Of a stretch of 64,000 nt of DNA, positions 44,710 through 53,143 are shown one piece after another (within the stretch, counting starts at the first letter, position 1; each line of letters opens with the position of its first letter). A program made the position numbers and the translations under genes. The notes beneath the pieces were generated by a model that saw only the letters and a list, made by a program, of their open reading frames with translations, ran no database searches and was not told the DNA's origin. The DNA lies in contig NZ_PVBQ01000002.1 of NCBI RefSeq assembly GCF_002980525.1, positions 310,001-374,000 of the forward strand, written 5' to 3'. This DNA is from Sphingobacterium haloxyli (GTDB lineage Bacteria > Bacteroidota > Bacteroidia > Sphingobacteriales > Sphingobacteriaceae).

Positions 44710-47700
44710 ATGATCAAGAATTTAATTATGGAAATGAGAATATTTATGCAGACGATATGGATTGCATTTCTCCTGATTCCTGCAGTGTCGGCGGCACAAA
44801 ATGTCGATGTGTCGGGGAGCGTAACCAACGCGGAGGGTCAACCGATCACTGGCGTATCCATACTCGTAAAAAGCTCCTCACCACAAATTGCAACCAGTAC
44901 CGATGCCAAAGGGCAATATACCATTCAAGCACCGCAAGGGGCTGTATTACACTATTCCTTTGTGGGCTTCTTAAGTGCAGAAGAAACCGTCGGTACGCGA
45001 AGCCGCATAGACGTCGTCTTACAAACAGATGAGGCAGCGTTGGAAGAGGTCGTCGTCGTAGGATACGGTACGCAGCGAAAAGTAACACTGACCGGTGCGG
45101 TATCGGGAATAAAGGGTTCCGAAATGACGAAAACTAAAAACGAGAATCCGCAGAATATGCTCACTGGCCGTGTTCCCGGAGTAAGGGTTTGGCAACGCAG
45201 TGCCGAGCCAGGAAATTTCGCTGCTAACTTTGATATTAGAGGTTTAGGCAGCCCGTTAATTGTTATTGATGGGGTACCGCGGACTACAGCAGATTTTCAA
45301 CGGCTTAATCCGAATGATATTGATGATATATCCGTATTGAAAGATGCCTCTGCTGCAATCTACGGAGTACGAGCTGCTAATGGCGTGGTCCTTGTGACGA
45401 CCAAAAAAGGAACAAAAACAGGACGTACAAGCGTCTCGTTGAATAGCACCTATACCTTTCAGCGGCCCTCGGGATTGCCTGTGCTTGCCGATCCCTTCCA
45501 AACGATGACGATTGAAAATGAAAGAGCTCGGAATAATATTGGATCGCCTTTTGAGCTTATTTACCCAGAAAGCTGGTTTGAAGATTTTAGGACAGGGAAG
45601 AGACGTACAACAGACTGGACGTCCCTAATCTTTTCTGACTACGCACCTCAAACTCAGCAGGACTTGAGCATCACCGGCGGAGGAGATAAATCGCAATATT
45701 ATGTCGGAGTAGGACACCTTTATCAAGAAGGCTTCTTCAAATCGGGCGATCTGAACTACCGCAAAGTGAATCTCCGTTCGAATATCAGCGCTGAAGTGAC
45801 GAAGGGGTTGACCTTCGACCTGAATTTGAGTGGAATCGTGGATCAACGTAATAGTCCTTATTCGAGCTCGGCAGATATAATCAGAAACTACTGGCGGCAG
45901 GGCGTACTCGTTCCGGCGTATGCAGATCCGGAGAATACCATGCTCAACTATGAAGGATTGGATCTTGAAGAAAATACTGTGGCGAAGATGACCTCCGATA
46001 TCTCGGGTTATCGTAAGACTGGTCAGAAACAGATTCAATCGTCTGCGAGCCTGAATTACGATTTCGGTGCGGTCAGTGATGTGCTGAATGGCCTTTCGGC
46101 AAAGGCATTGGTAAGTTACGATTACCGTATGGATAATAACGATATAAATCGGAGAGAGTATTATCAATATGCTTTCGACCAGATAACCGAAACGTATGTG
46201 CCTAAATTGTATAATCTCAGTACGCCTAACCAAATACGTCGGGAAATGTTTGATAAACAACAAGTGCTAGGGCAGTTCATTGCAAATTATAACAGGGAAT
46301 TTAACAGCCTACATCAAGTAACTGGTATGTTGGGAGGGGAAGTGCAAAAGCAAACTGGCGATAATTTCTTTGCTCAACGTAATCTCGCTTTCGCTATGGA
46401 TTATCTTTTTGGTGGTGTTGCGCAGGATCAGGTAGGTGGAATGAACAACTCCTTGAACGATATTTATGAAACAGCCAATGCCGCAGTTTTCGGGAGGGCG
46501 AACTATACCTTTGCCAATCGGTATATAGCGGAGGCACAATTCCGCTATGACGGTTCTTCGAAATTTCTCCCAGGCCGTCAATGGGGATTTTTTCCGTCCG
46601 CCTCAGTCGCCTGGCGTATATCCGAGGAACCATTTTTCAAGAATTGGGATAAGTTACAGTTCGTAAACCAGTTAAAGTTGCGTGCAAGTTACGGTGTATT
46701 GGGAGACGATGGTGCCCTTCAATATGACTGGGCTACCGGATATAATTATCCTGCAACATCTGATAATGCAGAAAAAGGATATTATGCACAGTACGCTCCC
46801 GGATATATGTTTGGAAACCAGTTTATCTATGGCGTTTCGACGCTTGCGCTTCCTAACCAATTGATTACATGGTACACGGCCAATACCTTAAATCTTGGTG
46901 TCGATTTTGAAGGATGGAACGGTCTTTTTGGCTTTGCGGTGGATTATTTTGAAAGGGAGCGAAAAGGGCTTTTTGCACGTCGGACAGGGGATCTTCCAAC
47001 CGTTGTAGGAGCGACTGCTCCTCGGGAGAATCTCGATAGTGATAAGCATTTTGGGATGGATGTTGAAATTTCGCACAGAAATAAAATCGGTGATCTATCC
47101 TACCGGATAAAGGCAATCGGAACAATTACCCGTCAGAAACATCTGGTAGGCTCCGAGAAAGGGCCTTGGGGAAATTCATACGATAGATGGCGTAACGACA
47201 ATCTCAATAACCGTTTTCAAGGAATGCAGTTTGGGTATCAGGGAATAGGACGTTATTCAGACTGGGATGATATCCGGAACTTTCCGATATATAAAGGTAA
47301 TCAGACCCTGCCGGGTGATTATAAATACGAGGATTGGAATGGTGATGGCGAGATCAATGGATTAGACATGCGTCCACTCTTTTTTGACAACACGCCATGG
47401 TTGAACTTCAGTTTTAATTTTGACGCCAGTTACAAGAGCTTTGATTTGAGTTTCCTATTCCAAGGAACGGCCCTTGGCTCCATGCAGTATCTGGAACCAC
47501 TTCGCGCAATTTGGGGAACCAATGGTGGAGGGGTACTTGAACAGTATTTAGACAGATGGCATACGGTTGATCCCCAGGCCGATCCTTGGGATCCTTCCCA
47601 AGAATGGATTAGTGGTTATTACGGTTTCACGGGTAACTATCCGTTGGAAACATCGACATTTAATCGTGTGAGCACGGCGTATCTGCGACTGAAAAGTATA

Positions 47701-47889
47701 GAGCTGGGATATACGTTGCCGAAATTCCGGCCTTCCTCAACGATGAACCTGCGGGTGTTTGCTAATGCTTATAACTTGTTTACAATAACAGGTGTAAAAT
47801 TTGTAGATCCGGAGCATCCGGAGGACGAATTGGGACGGCTCTATCCGTTGAACAAAACAATTACCGCGGGTCTTTCCCTCGCCTTTTAA
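44710..47889 (+). CDS. susC: SusC/RagA-type TonB-dependent glycan importer
   Basis: 1059 residues from the ATG at 44710. Signal peptide (to 'VSAAQ'), a carboxypeptidase-regulatory-like domain ('SGSVTNAEGQPITGVSILVKSS'), the SusC signature 'LEEVVVVGYGTQRKVTLTGAVS', a plug with 'NIRGLGSPLIVIDGVPR'-type residues and 'ISVLKDASAAIYGVRAANGVVLVTTKKG', then the barrel. It imports oligosaccharides with the SusD protein next to it. An in-frame GTG at 44692 adds six residues. The symbol is a family name, not an identified orthologue. Confidence 0.93.
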   Translation: MIKNLIMEMRIFMQTIWIAFLLIPAVSAAQNVDVSGSVTNAEGQPITGVSILVKSSSPQIATSTDAKGQYTIQAPQGAVLHYSFVGFLSAEETVGTRSRIDVVLQTDEAALEEVVVVGYGTQRKVTLTGAVSGIKGSEMTKTKNENPQNMLTGRVPGVRVWQRSAEPGNFAANFDIRGLGSPLIVIDGVPRTTADFQRLNPNDIDDISVLKDASAAIYGVRAANGVVLVTTKKGTKTGRTSVSLNSTYTFQRPSGLPVLADPFQTMTIENERARNNIGSPFELIYPESWFEDFRTGKRRTTDWTSLIFSDYAPQTQQDLSITGGGDKSQYYVGVGHLYQEGFFKSGDLNYRKVNLRSNISAEVTKGLTFDLNLSGIVDQRNSPYSSSADIIRNYWRQGVLVPAYADPENTMLNYEGLDLEENTVAKMTSDISGYRKTGQKQIQSSASLNYDFGAVSDVLNGLSAKALVSYDYRMDNNDINRREYYQYAFDQITETYVPKLYNLSTPNQIRREMFDKQQVLGQFIANYNREFNSLHQVTGMLGGEVQKQTGDNFFAQRNLAFAMDYLFGGVAQDQVGGMNNSLNDIYETANAAVFGRANYTFANRYIAEAQFRYDGSSKFLPGRQWGFFPSASVAWRISEEPFFKNWDKLQFVNQLKLRASYGVLGDDGALQYDWATGYNYPATSDNAEKGYYAQYAPGYMFGNQFIYGVSTLALPNQLITWYTANTLNLGVDFEGWNGLFGFAVDYFERERKGLFARRTGDLPTVVGATAPRENLDSDKHFGMDVEISHRNKIGDLSYRIKAIGTITRQKHLVGSEKGPWGNSYDRWRNDNLNNRFQGMQFGYQGIGRYSDWDDIRNFPIYKGNQTLPGDYKYEDWNGDGEINGLDMRPLFFDNTPWLNFSFNFDASYKSFDLSFLFQGTALGSMQYLEPLRAIWGTNGGGVLEQYLDRWHTVDPQADPWDPSQEWISGYYGFTGNYPLETSTFNRVSTAYLRLKSIELGYTLPKFRPSSTMNLRVFANAYNLFTITGVKFVDPEHPEDELGRLYPLNKTITAGLSLAF

Positions 47890-47931
47890 TCCTTTTGTGT
47901 TATGGACCATATTAAGATAAAAAACAATCGC

Positions 47932-49992
47932 ATGAAAAAAATATATCAGTTCACGCTGGCCATTTGTGTTTTATTTACCTCGTGTTCGAAATTTTTAGAT
48001 ATCCCGCCCAAAAGTATAGTCGGTGATGAAGACTTGTTTACCAGTGAATCGGGGATGGATGTTTACCTGGCAAGAATGTACAGTAATATGCCCTTCGAAG
48101 ATTTCAAATACATGGCGCAATGGGGAGTTGAATTTAATGGATGGTTAGCAGCTATGGGTATTGAGGGAACCGGAGAGGCACTGAACCGTGATGGAATCAG
48201 TTCGGCCTTTACCAGTGAGCGAACGCCGTATTGGGGTAGGGCTATGACGCTTTTACGGGATGCTAACTATCTAATCGAAAATCTTCCGCTTCATAAAGAT
48301 GCATTTCCCGAGATTACCTATAATCACTATTTAGGCGAAGCCTATTTCGTACGGGCATTCGTATTCAATGCGATGGCTAGAAGGTTTGGTGGGGTTCCTT
48401 TGGTGACCAAAGTAATGCAGTATCCAGCAGAGATTGCAGCACTAGAAGTACCACGCGCCAGCGAGGAAGAGACCTGGAATCAGGTGCTTGCCGATTTTAA
48501 TCAGGCTGCTGAATTACTATCTCCTGAAAGTCCAAAGCGCGGCTATGCCAACAAGTATGTTGCTTTGGCATTTAAATCAGAAGCGATGCTTTACGCAGGA
48601 AGTGTAGCCAAGTATAATGAAACGGTACCCGGTCGTCTCACGGGGTTGGGGGAGAAAACCGGCGTCCGGGTTATTGGTTTTGCAGAGAATGCGTGGCAAT
48701 CCGCATCGAAGAAATATTTCAAGGAGGCCTATCTTGCAGCCAGGGAGATTATGAACGATGGAAAGTATGCGCTTTATAAGAAGAAATGGGCAGCAAATGA
48801 TCGGGAAGCCCAATATCAGAATATGGTCGACATGTTCAGTGATTCGGAAAGTCCGGAAAACATCTATGTAAAGGAATACACTTTTCCTATCGCCACACAT
48901 GGATATGATGCATACAGTGCACCTTTTATTTTTAAAGCACCGTTAGCGTCAGGAACCTGTCCTACACTCGACTTTATGGAACTTTTCGAAGGCTTCGACC
49001 GCTACCCGGATGGTACAATCAAGGTGACGACTGGTAATTCCAACACACAGGGAGAGTATCTAATGTATGACTCTCCTATGGAATTTTTTGAAAATGCTGA
49101 ACCACGACTGCGTGCATATGTCATTTTCCCGGGAGACCGATTCAAAGGTACAGACATTGAAATTCGGGCAGGTGTTTATACCGGTTCCAATCCTATACAG
49201 CCGTTTTTTAATGATTATTCCTATCAAGCGGCTGAAACCCGGTATCAGAACCTGAATGCTTATCGAGCTAACCCTAAAATGCTGTACCTGAGCCCTCGGG
49301 AAGGAAACGCGCAAGAATTGGTTGATTACAACGGGACACAAATAACGGCTGCGGGTGCGAACGGTCCATTCTACGACAACGGCGAAGGGAACCTGACCGG
49401 TCTTTATGGAAGAAAATGGTTAAACCCCGATCCATCTTTCGTAGCAGCAGAAGGTAGATCTGATCAGCACTTTGTGTTAATGCGTTACGCCGAAGTACTT
49501 TTGAATGCGGCGGAAGCTGCCGTTGAGCTATCACTCGCAGGGGAGGGATCTCCTGACGGTTCGGACTTGATGCAGGTGGCCACGCAAGCGGTTAATGAGA
49601 TCAGGGAGAGAGCCGGGGCGTCACTGCTTGCCAGTACAATTACAGCGACGGAAAATGGCCGTAATATCGTACGAAAAGAACGGCGTAAAGAACTTGCTTT
49701 AGAGCACAAATCCAAATGGGATATTCGGAGATGGAGAGTGCAGCATTACGAAGGAAGGAATGGCTTCTGGGGTGAAAACCGGAATAGAGATGCCTTCAGT
49801 AACAATACACGTTATCGTTTCCGCGGGCTTTACCCTTTCTTTTCTACCAGTAGTGGAAAGTATTTTTTCGATGCACGATTCCAATGGGTTAGTTTAAAAA
49901 CATTTGAATACAATATCATCGACTACTATTTTGCTATTCCTGGAGGAGAAGTCGCAAAGAGCGCCGTGATAGACCAGCAACCGAATAGGTAA
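47932..49992 (+). CDS. susD: SusD/RagB-type glycan-binding lipoprotein
   Basis: 686 residues from the ATG at 47932. Lipobox 'LFTSC' (C18) followed by 'SKFLDIPPKS', the usual SusD N-terminus; 'LGEAYFVRAFVFNAMARRFGGVPLVTKV' and the C-terminal 'MRYAEVLLNAAEAAVEL' with 'RERAGASLL' and 'RKERRKELALEHKSKWDIRRWR' are family segments. It forms the lid of the SusC barrel and binds the glycan. A frame from 47902 adds ten residues before the signal and is less likely. Confidence 0.93.
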   Translation: MKKIYQFTLAICVLFTSCSKFLDIPPKSIVGDEDLFTSESGMDVYLARMYSNMPFEDFKYMAQWGVEFNGWLAAMGIEGTGEALNRDGISSAFTSERTPYWGRAMTLLRDANYLIENLPLHKDAFPEITYNHYLGEAYFVRAFVFNAMARRFGGVPLVTKVMQYPAEIAALEVPRASEEETWNQVLADFNQAAELLSPESPKRGYANKYVALAFKSEAMLYAGSVAKYNETVPGRLTGLGEKTGVRVIGFAENAWQSASKKYFKEAYLAAREIMNDGKYALYKKKWAANDREAQYQNMVDMFSDSESPENIYVKEYTFPIATHGYDAYSAPFIFKAPLASGTCPTLDFMELFEGFDRYPDGTIKVTTGNSNTQGEYLMYDSPMEFFENAEPRLRAYVIFPGDRFKGTDIEIRAGVYTGSNPIQPFFNDYSYQAAETRYQNLNAYRANPKMLYLSPREGNAQELVDYNGTQITAAGANGPFYDNGEGNLTGLYGRKWLNPDPSFVAAEGRSDQHFVLMRYAEVLLNAAEAAVELSLAGEGSPDGSDLMQVATQAVNEIRERAGASLLASTITATENGRNIVRKERRKELALEHKSKWDIRRWRVQHYEGRNGFWGENRNRDAFSNNTRYRFRGLYPFFSTSSGKYFFDARFQWVSLKTFEYNIIDYYFAIPGGEVAKSAVIDQQPNR

Positions 49993-50053
49993 TGATTAGG
50001 GAACAGTAGGTAGAAGTAAATTAATTGAGTAAGGAAAATATAAAAATAAACAG

Positions 50054-50869
50054 ATGAAAAAGACAAGCATTTTTATATCGTTGGCGTCTCTTTTCTTTTT
50101 GGCATCTTGCAGTATGTTTGAGCTAGATAATTATCCAGCTCCAGCCGAAACACTGCAAGGCGAAGTGGTTGATGTGGCTACTGGGGATCCGGTGCTGACA
50201 GATCAGGGAAGTGAAGGGATCCGGGTGCGTCTCATAGAGACCAGTTGGGGCGATAATGTTACGCCTAATCCAGATTTTTTCTGTAAACCCGATGGGACGT
50301 TCCAAAATACAAAAGTTTTTAAAGGAAGGTATAACGTCCAGGTCGACGGCCCGTTCATTCCTTTATTGCGAGAGGATGAGCGTGGTGTCCCAATCGCTGA
50401 TGAAACAAAAGACATCGATATAGAGGATGTGACACAGGTTCGGTTCGAAGTGCAACCATTCCTTAAAGTAGAATGGGTGGATGAACCTCGGGTAATCAAC
50501 GGCAAGGTTCAAGCAAAAGTGCGAGTCACTAGAGCGGTTTCGGAAGAAGAATTTCGCGCAAAGATAGAGCCCATGGGCGGGTATAGCAATAGCTTTCAAA
50601 ACGTAACGGACATTCAATTGTTTGTAAGCTATTCTTCTACGGTAGGCTACCGTGCCCGGGATGAACGGTGGTCGAATGAGATTTTATACACAGGATCATC
50701 GTTTAACAGCCTGTTCGGCGAGACTATTACGATTGAGTCAAACGGCACGATCCCTTCTGGGCGTATCGTTTTTATTCGTGCAGCAGCCCGGATTAATTAC
50801 GATACACCGGCTGGGAGTGGGACAAGACGCTGGAATTATACAGATGCAAAAGAGGTATTCGTCAACTAG
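50054..50869 (+). CDS. DUF3823 lipoprotein (SusE-position surface protein)
   Basis: 271 residues. Lipobox 'FLASC' (C19), then 'YPAPAETLQGEVVDVATGDPVLTDQGSEGIRVRLIETSW', the opening of DUF3823, with a regulatory-like first domain and a beta-rich second domain. Proteins of this family regularly follow SusD genes and are presumed surface glycan-binding proteins. It lies 61 bases after the SusD stop. Confidence 0.85.
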   Translation: MKKTSIFISLASLFFLASCSMFELDNYPAPAETLQGEVVDVATGDPVLTDQGSEGIRVRLIETSWGDNVTPNPDFFCKPDGTFQNTKVFKGRYNVQVDGPFIPLLREDERGVPIADETKDIDIEDVTQVRFEVQPFLKVEWVDEPRVINGKVQAKVRVTRAVSEEEFRAKIEPMGGYSNSFQNVTDIQLFVSYSSTVGYRARDERWSNEILYTGSSFNSLFGETITIESNGTIPSGRIVFIRAAARINYDTPAGSGTRRWNYTDAKEVFVN

Positions 50870-50903
50870 CAACGAATGATTAGTTAAACAATTTATATTA
50901 TAA

Positions 50904-53084
50904 ATGACAGATTGGAAAGTACGCATAGGCGCGTGTTGTTTGCTTGCATTCAGCACGCCAGTCCTTGCCCAAAATACAGCAGAACAGACCAAAACGACCT
51001 TTCAGACTTCTCGAGAGTGGCGTCCTACCATCGATAATCGGGCGGATGCGGTCATGATCTACGGTGTAGGTGGGAATCCATCGGATAAACACAAGCGGGT
51101 GCCGTTCCCTGAACGGGTGAAATCCTGGAAAGATAGAGGATATACCATCCATTTCATGACAGGCATTGCCTGGGGGGAGTATCAGGATTACTTTACGGGA
51201 CAATGGGATGGTAAGTGGCACCTAGACGAAGGACAGGTAACCCAGGATCAAGACACGATTTGGCACGGACATATGGTCCCCTATATTGTGCCCACAGACA
51301 ACTTTCTAAAATACCTAAAGGAGAAACATGTGAAACCGGTCATCGACGCCGGAATCGATGCCATATTTATGGAAGAGCCGGAATTCTGGGCACGAGGGGG
51401 ATATAGTGAGGCGTTTAAGCGGGAATGGAAAAAATATTACGGTTTTGACTGGCGACCCCAGCATGAGTCGCCGGAGAATACCTACCTTTCTAACAAGCTA
51501 AAGTATCAACTCTACTACAAGGCGCTGAATGACGTGTTTACCTTTGCCAAAGAATACGGGAAATCCAAAGGTATGGACGTGAAATGTTACGTGCCTACCC
51601 ATTCACTTGTTAACTATGCGCAATGGATGATCGTCTCGCCGGAGGCTAGTTTGGCTTCTCTGCCTGTTGTGGACGGTTATATCGCTCAGGTTTGGACAGG
51701 CACGTCGCGTGAGCCGAACTATTTCAACGGAAAGGAAAAAGAACGTGTTTTCGAGACGGCATACCTCGAGTATGGGTCGATGGAATCGATGACGGCGCCA
51801 ACAGGCAGGAAGATGTTCTTTCTGACAGACCCGATTGAGGATCGTGCCAAGGATTGGGTGGACTATAAGACCAACTACCAGGCTACGTTTGTTGCCCAGT
51901 TGTTGTATCCCAATATTGCTGATTACGAGGTTATGCCTTGGCCGGAACGGATTTACGAGGGATTCTATCGTACTGATCCGAACAGCGACCGGAAAGAACG
52001 TATCCCACGACACTATTCTACACAAATGCAGGTGATGATTAATTCATTGAACCAGATGCCGTTGAGCGAGCATAAACTTTCTGGTAGCGAAGGTGTCTCG
52101 GTACTGATGGCGAATTCCCTGATGTTTCAGCGTTTTCCTACGCACGAAGGGTATGACGATCCGCAATTGGCAAACTTTTACGGGCTTGCTCTTCCTTTCC
52201 TCAAACGTGGTGTGCCGGTAAAGACGGTACACATCGAGAATTTAGGTTACGCGGAGGCGTTGGCGGATACAAAGGTCTTGCTGATGACTTATGCGAATAT
52301 GAAGCCGCTTGACCAGATAGCCCATGACCAGTTGGCAGCTTGGGTAAAAGCTGGAGGGCAACTAGTTTACAGTGGTACGGACCGCGACCCATTCCAAAGC
52401 GTTCAGGAATGGTGGAATACGGCGGGAAACCGCTACAGGGCGCCCGCGGATCATCTATTTGAAAAAATGGGCATTGACCCGGGAGCTCGGGAAGGTCTTT
52501 ATGCCTATGGTACGGGTTCGGTACAGATTATCCGTACGGATCCGAAAGAGTATGCTATGCGAGCCAATGCCAGCGAAGACCTGGTCAGCGTTGTGCAGGA
52601 GCGCTACCGAGCTGCGGGAGGAACGTTGGCTTTTAAAAATAATTTCTACCTGCAGCGGGGGCCATTCGAACTGGTTGCCGTAATGGATGAAAGTGTCAGT
52701 GACGAGCATTTCACCATCAGCGGCACGCTAATCGACTTGTTCGATCCCAAACTTCCGGTATATCCGGCACGGACGATTGCTCCCGGTGAGCAGGGATATT
52801 TTATGAACGTCGATCTCGTTAAGAACAAACAGCAGCCGCAGGTATTGGCCGCCGCCTATCGTACCTACGAGGAGGCGACCACCAAAAACAGTTATTCCTA
52901 TGTAGCGAAAAGCCCGATAGAAACAACGGGCATTTCAAGAGTGCTTCTTCCGCGGCAACCGCAGAGCGTAAAAGTCAACGGACAGGAGGTCTTTAATCTA
53001 CAAGACTGGGATAATAAATCGGGAACCTACCTTTTAGGGTTTGAAAATGATCCCGATGGTGTAAAAGTCGTGTTTGGATGGTAA
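50904..53084 (+). CDS. Secreted GH42-like TIM-barrel protein, unassigned glycosidase candidate
   Basis: 726 residues. Signal peptide (~1-23, ending VLAQ). Residues ~45-400 look like a TIM barrel with a carboxylate-rich segment 'DAGIDAIFMEEPEFWARGGYSEAFKREW' near 149-175 (E157, E158, E160), reminiscent of the strand-4 acid of clan GH-A enzymes such as GH42. Residues ~430-560 resemble the glutamine-amidotransferase-like trimerisation domain of GH42 ('KVLLMTYANMKPLDQIAHDQLAAWVKAGGQLVYSG'), and a beta-sandwich tail follows. I cannot put it in a named family. It lies in the mannan locus between the DUF3823 and GH92 genes, so a beta- or alpha-mannosidic link is a plausible target. Confidence 0.65.
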   Translation: MTDWKVRIGACCLLAFSTPVLAQNTAEQTKTTFQTSREWRPTIDNRADAVMIYGVGGNPSDKHKRVPFPERVKSWKDRGYTIHFMTGIAWGEYQDYFTGQWDGKWHLDEGQVTQDQDTIWHGHMVPYIVPTDNFLKYLKEKHVKPVIDAGIDAIFMEEPEFWARGGYSEAFKREWKKYYGFDWRPQHESPENTYLSNKLKYQLYYKALNDVFTFAKEYGKSKGMDVKCYVPTHSLVNYAQWMIVSPEASLASLPVVDGYIAQVWTGTSREPNYFNGKEKERVFETAYLEYGSMESMTAPTGRKMFFLTDPIEDRAKDWVDYKTNYQATFVAQLLYPNIADYEVMPWPERIYEGFYRTDPNSDRKERIPRHYSTQMQVMINSLNQMPLSEHKLSGSEGVSVLMANSLMFQRFPTHEGYDDPQLANFYGLALPFLKRGVPVKTVHIENLGYAEALADTKVLLMTYANMKPLDQIAHDQLAAWVKAGGQLVYSGTDRDPFQSVQEWWNTAGNRYRAPADHLFEKMGIDPGAREGLYAYGTGSVQIIRTDPKEYAMRANASEDLVSVVQERYRAAGGTLAFKNNFYLQRGPFELVAVMDESVSDEHFTISGTLIDLFDPKLPVYPARTIAPGEQGYFMNVDLVKNKQQPQVLAAAYRTYEEATTKNSYSYVAKSPIETTGISRVLLPRQPQSVKVNGQEVFNLQDWDNKSGTYLLGFENDPDGVKVVFGW

Positions 53085-53143
53085 GATGCAAGGCATTTAT
53101 GCGTATTAAATAATATTAATAATAGACGAATAGTTATATACAT

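Noticed and set aside
45625..46263. 212-codon minus-strand ORF inside susC
   Set aside because: It is a shadow of the SusC barrel coding sequence and has no start context or family pattern.
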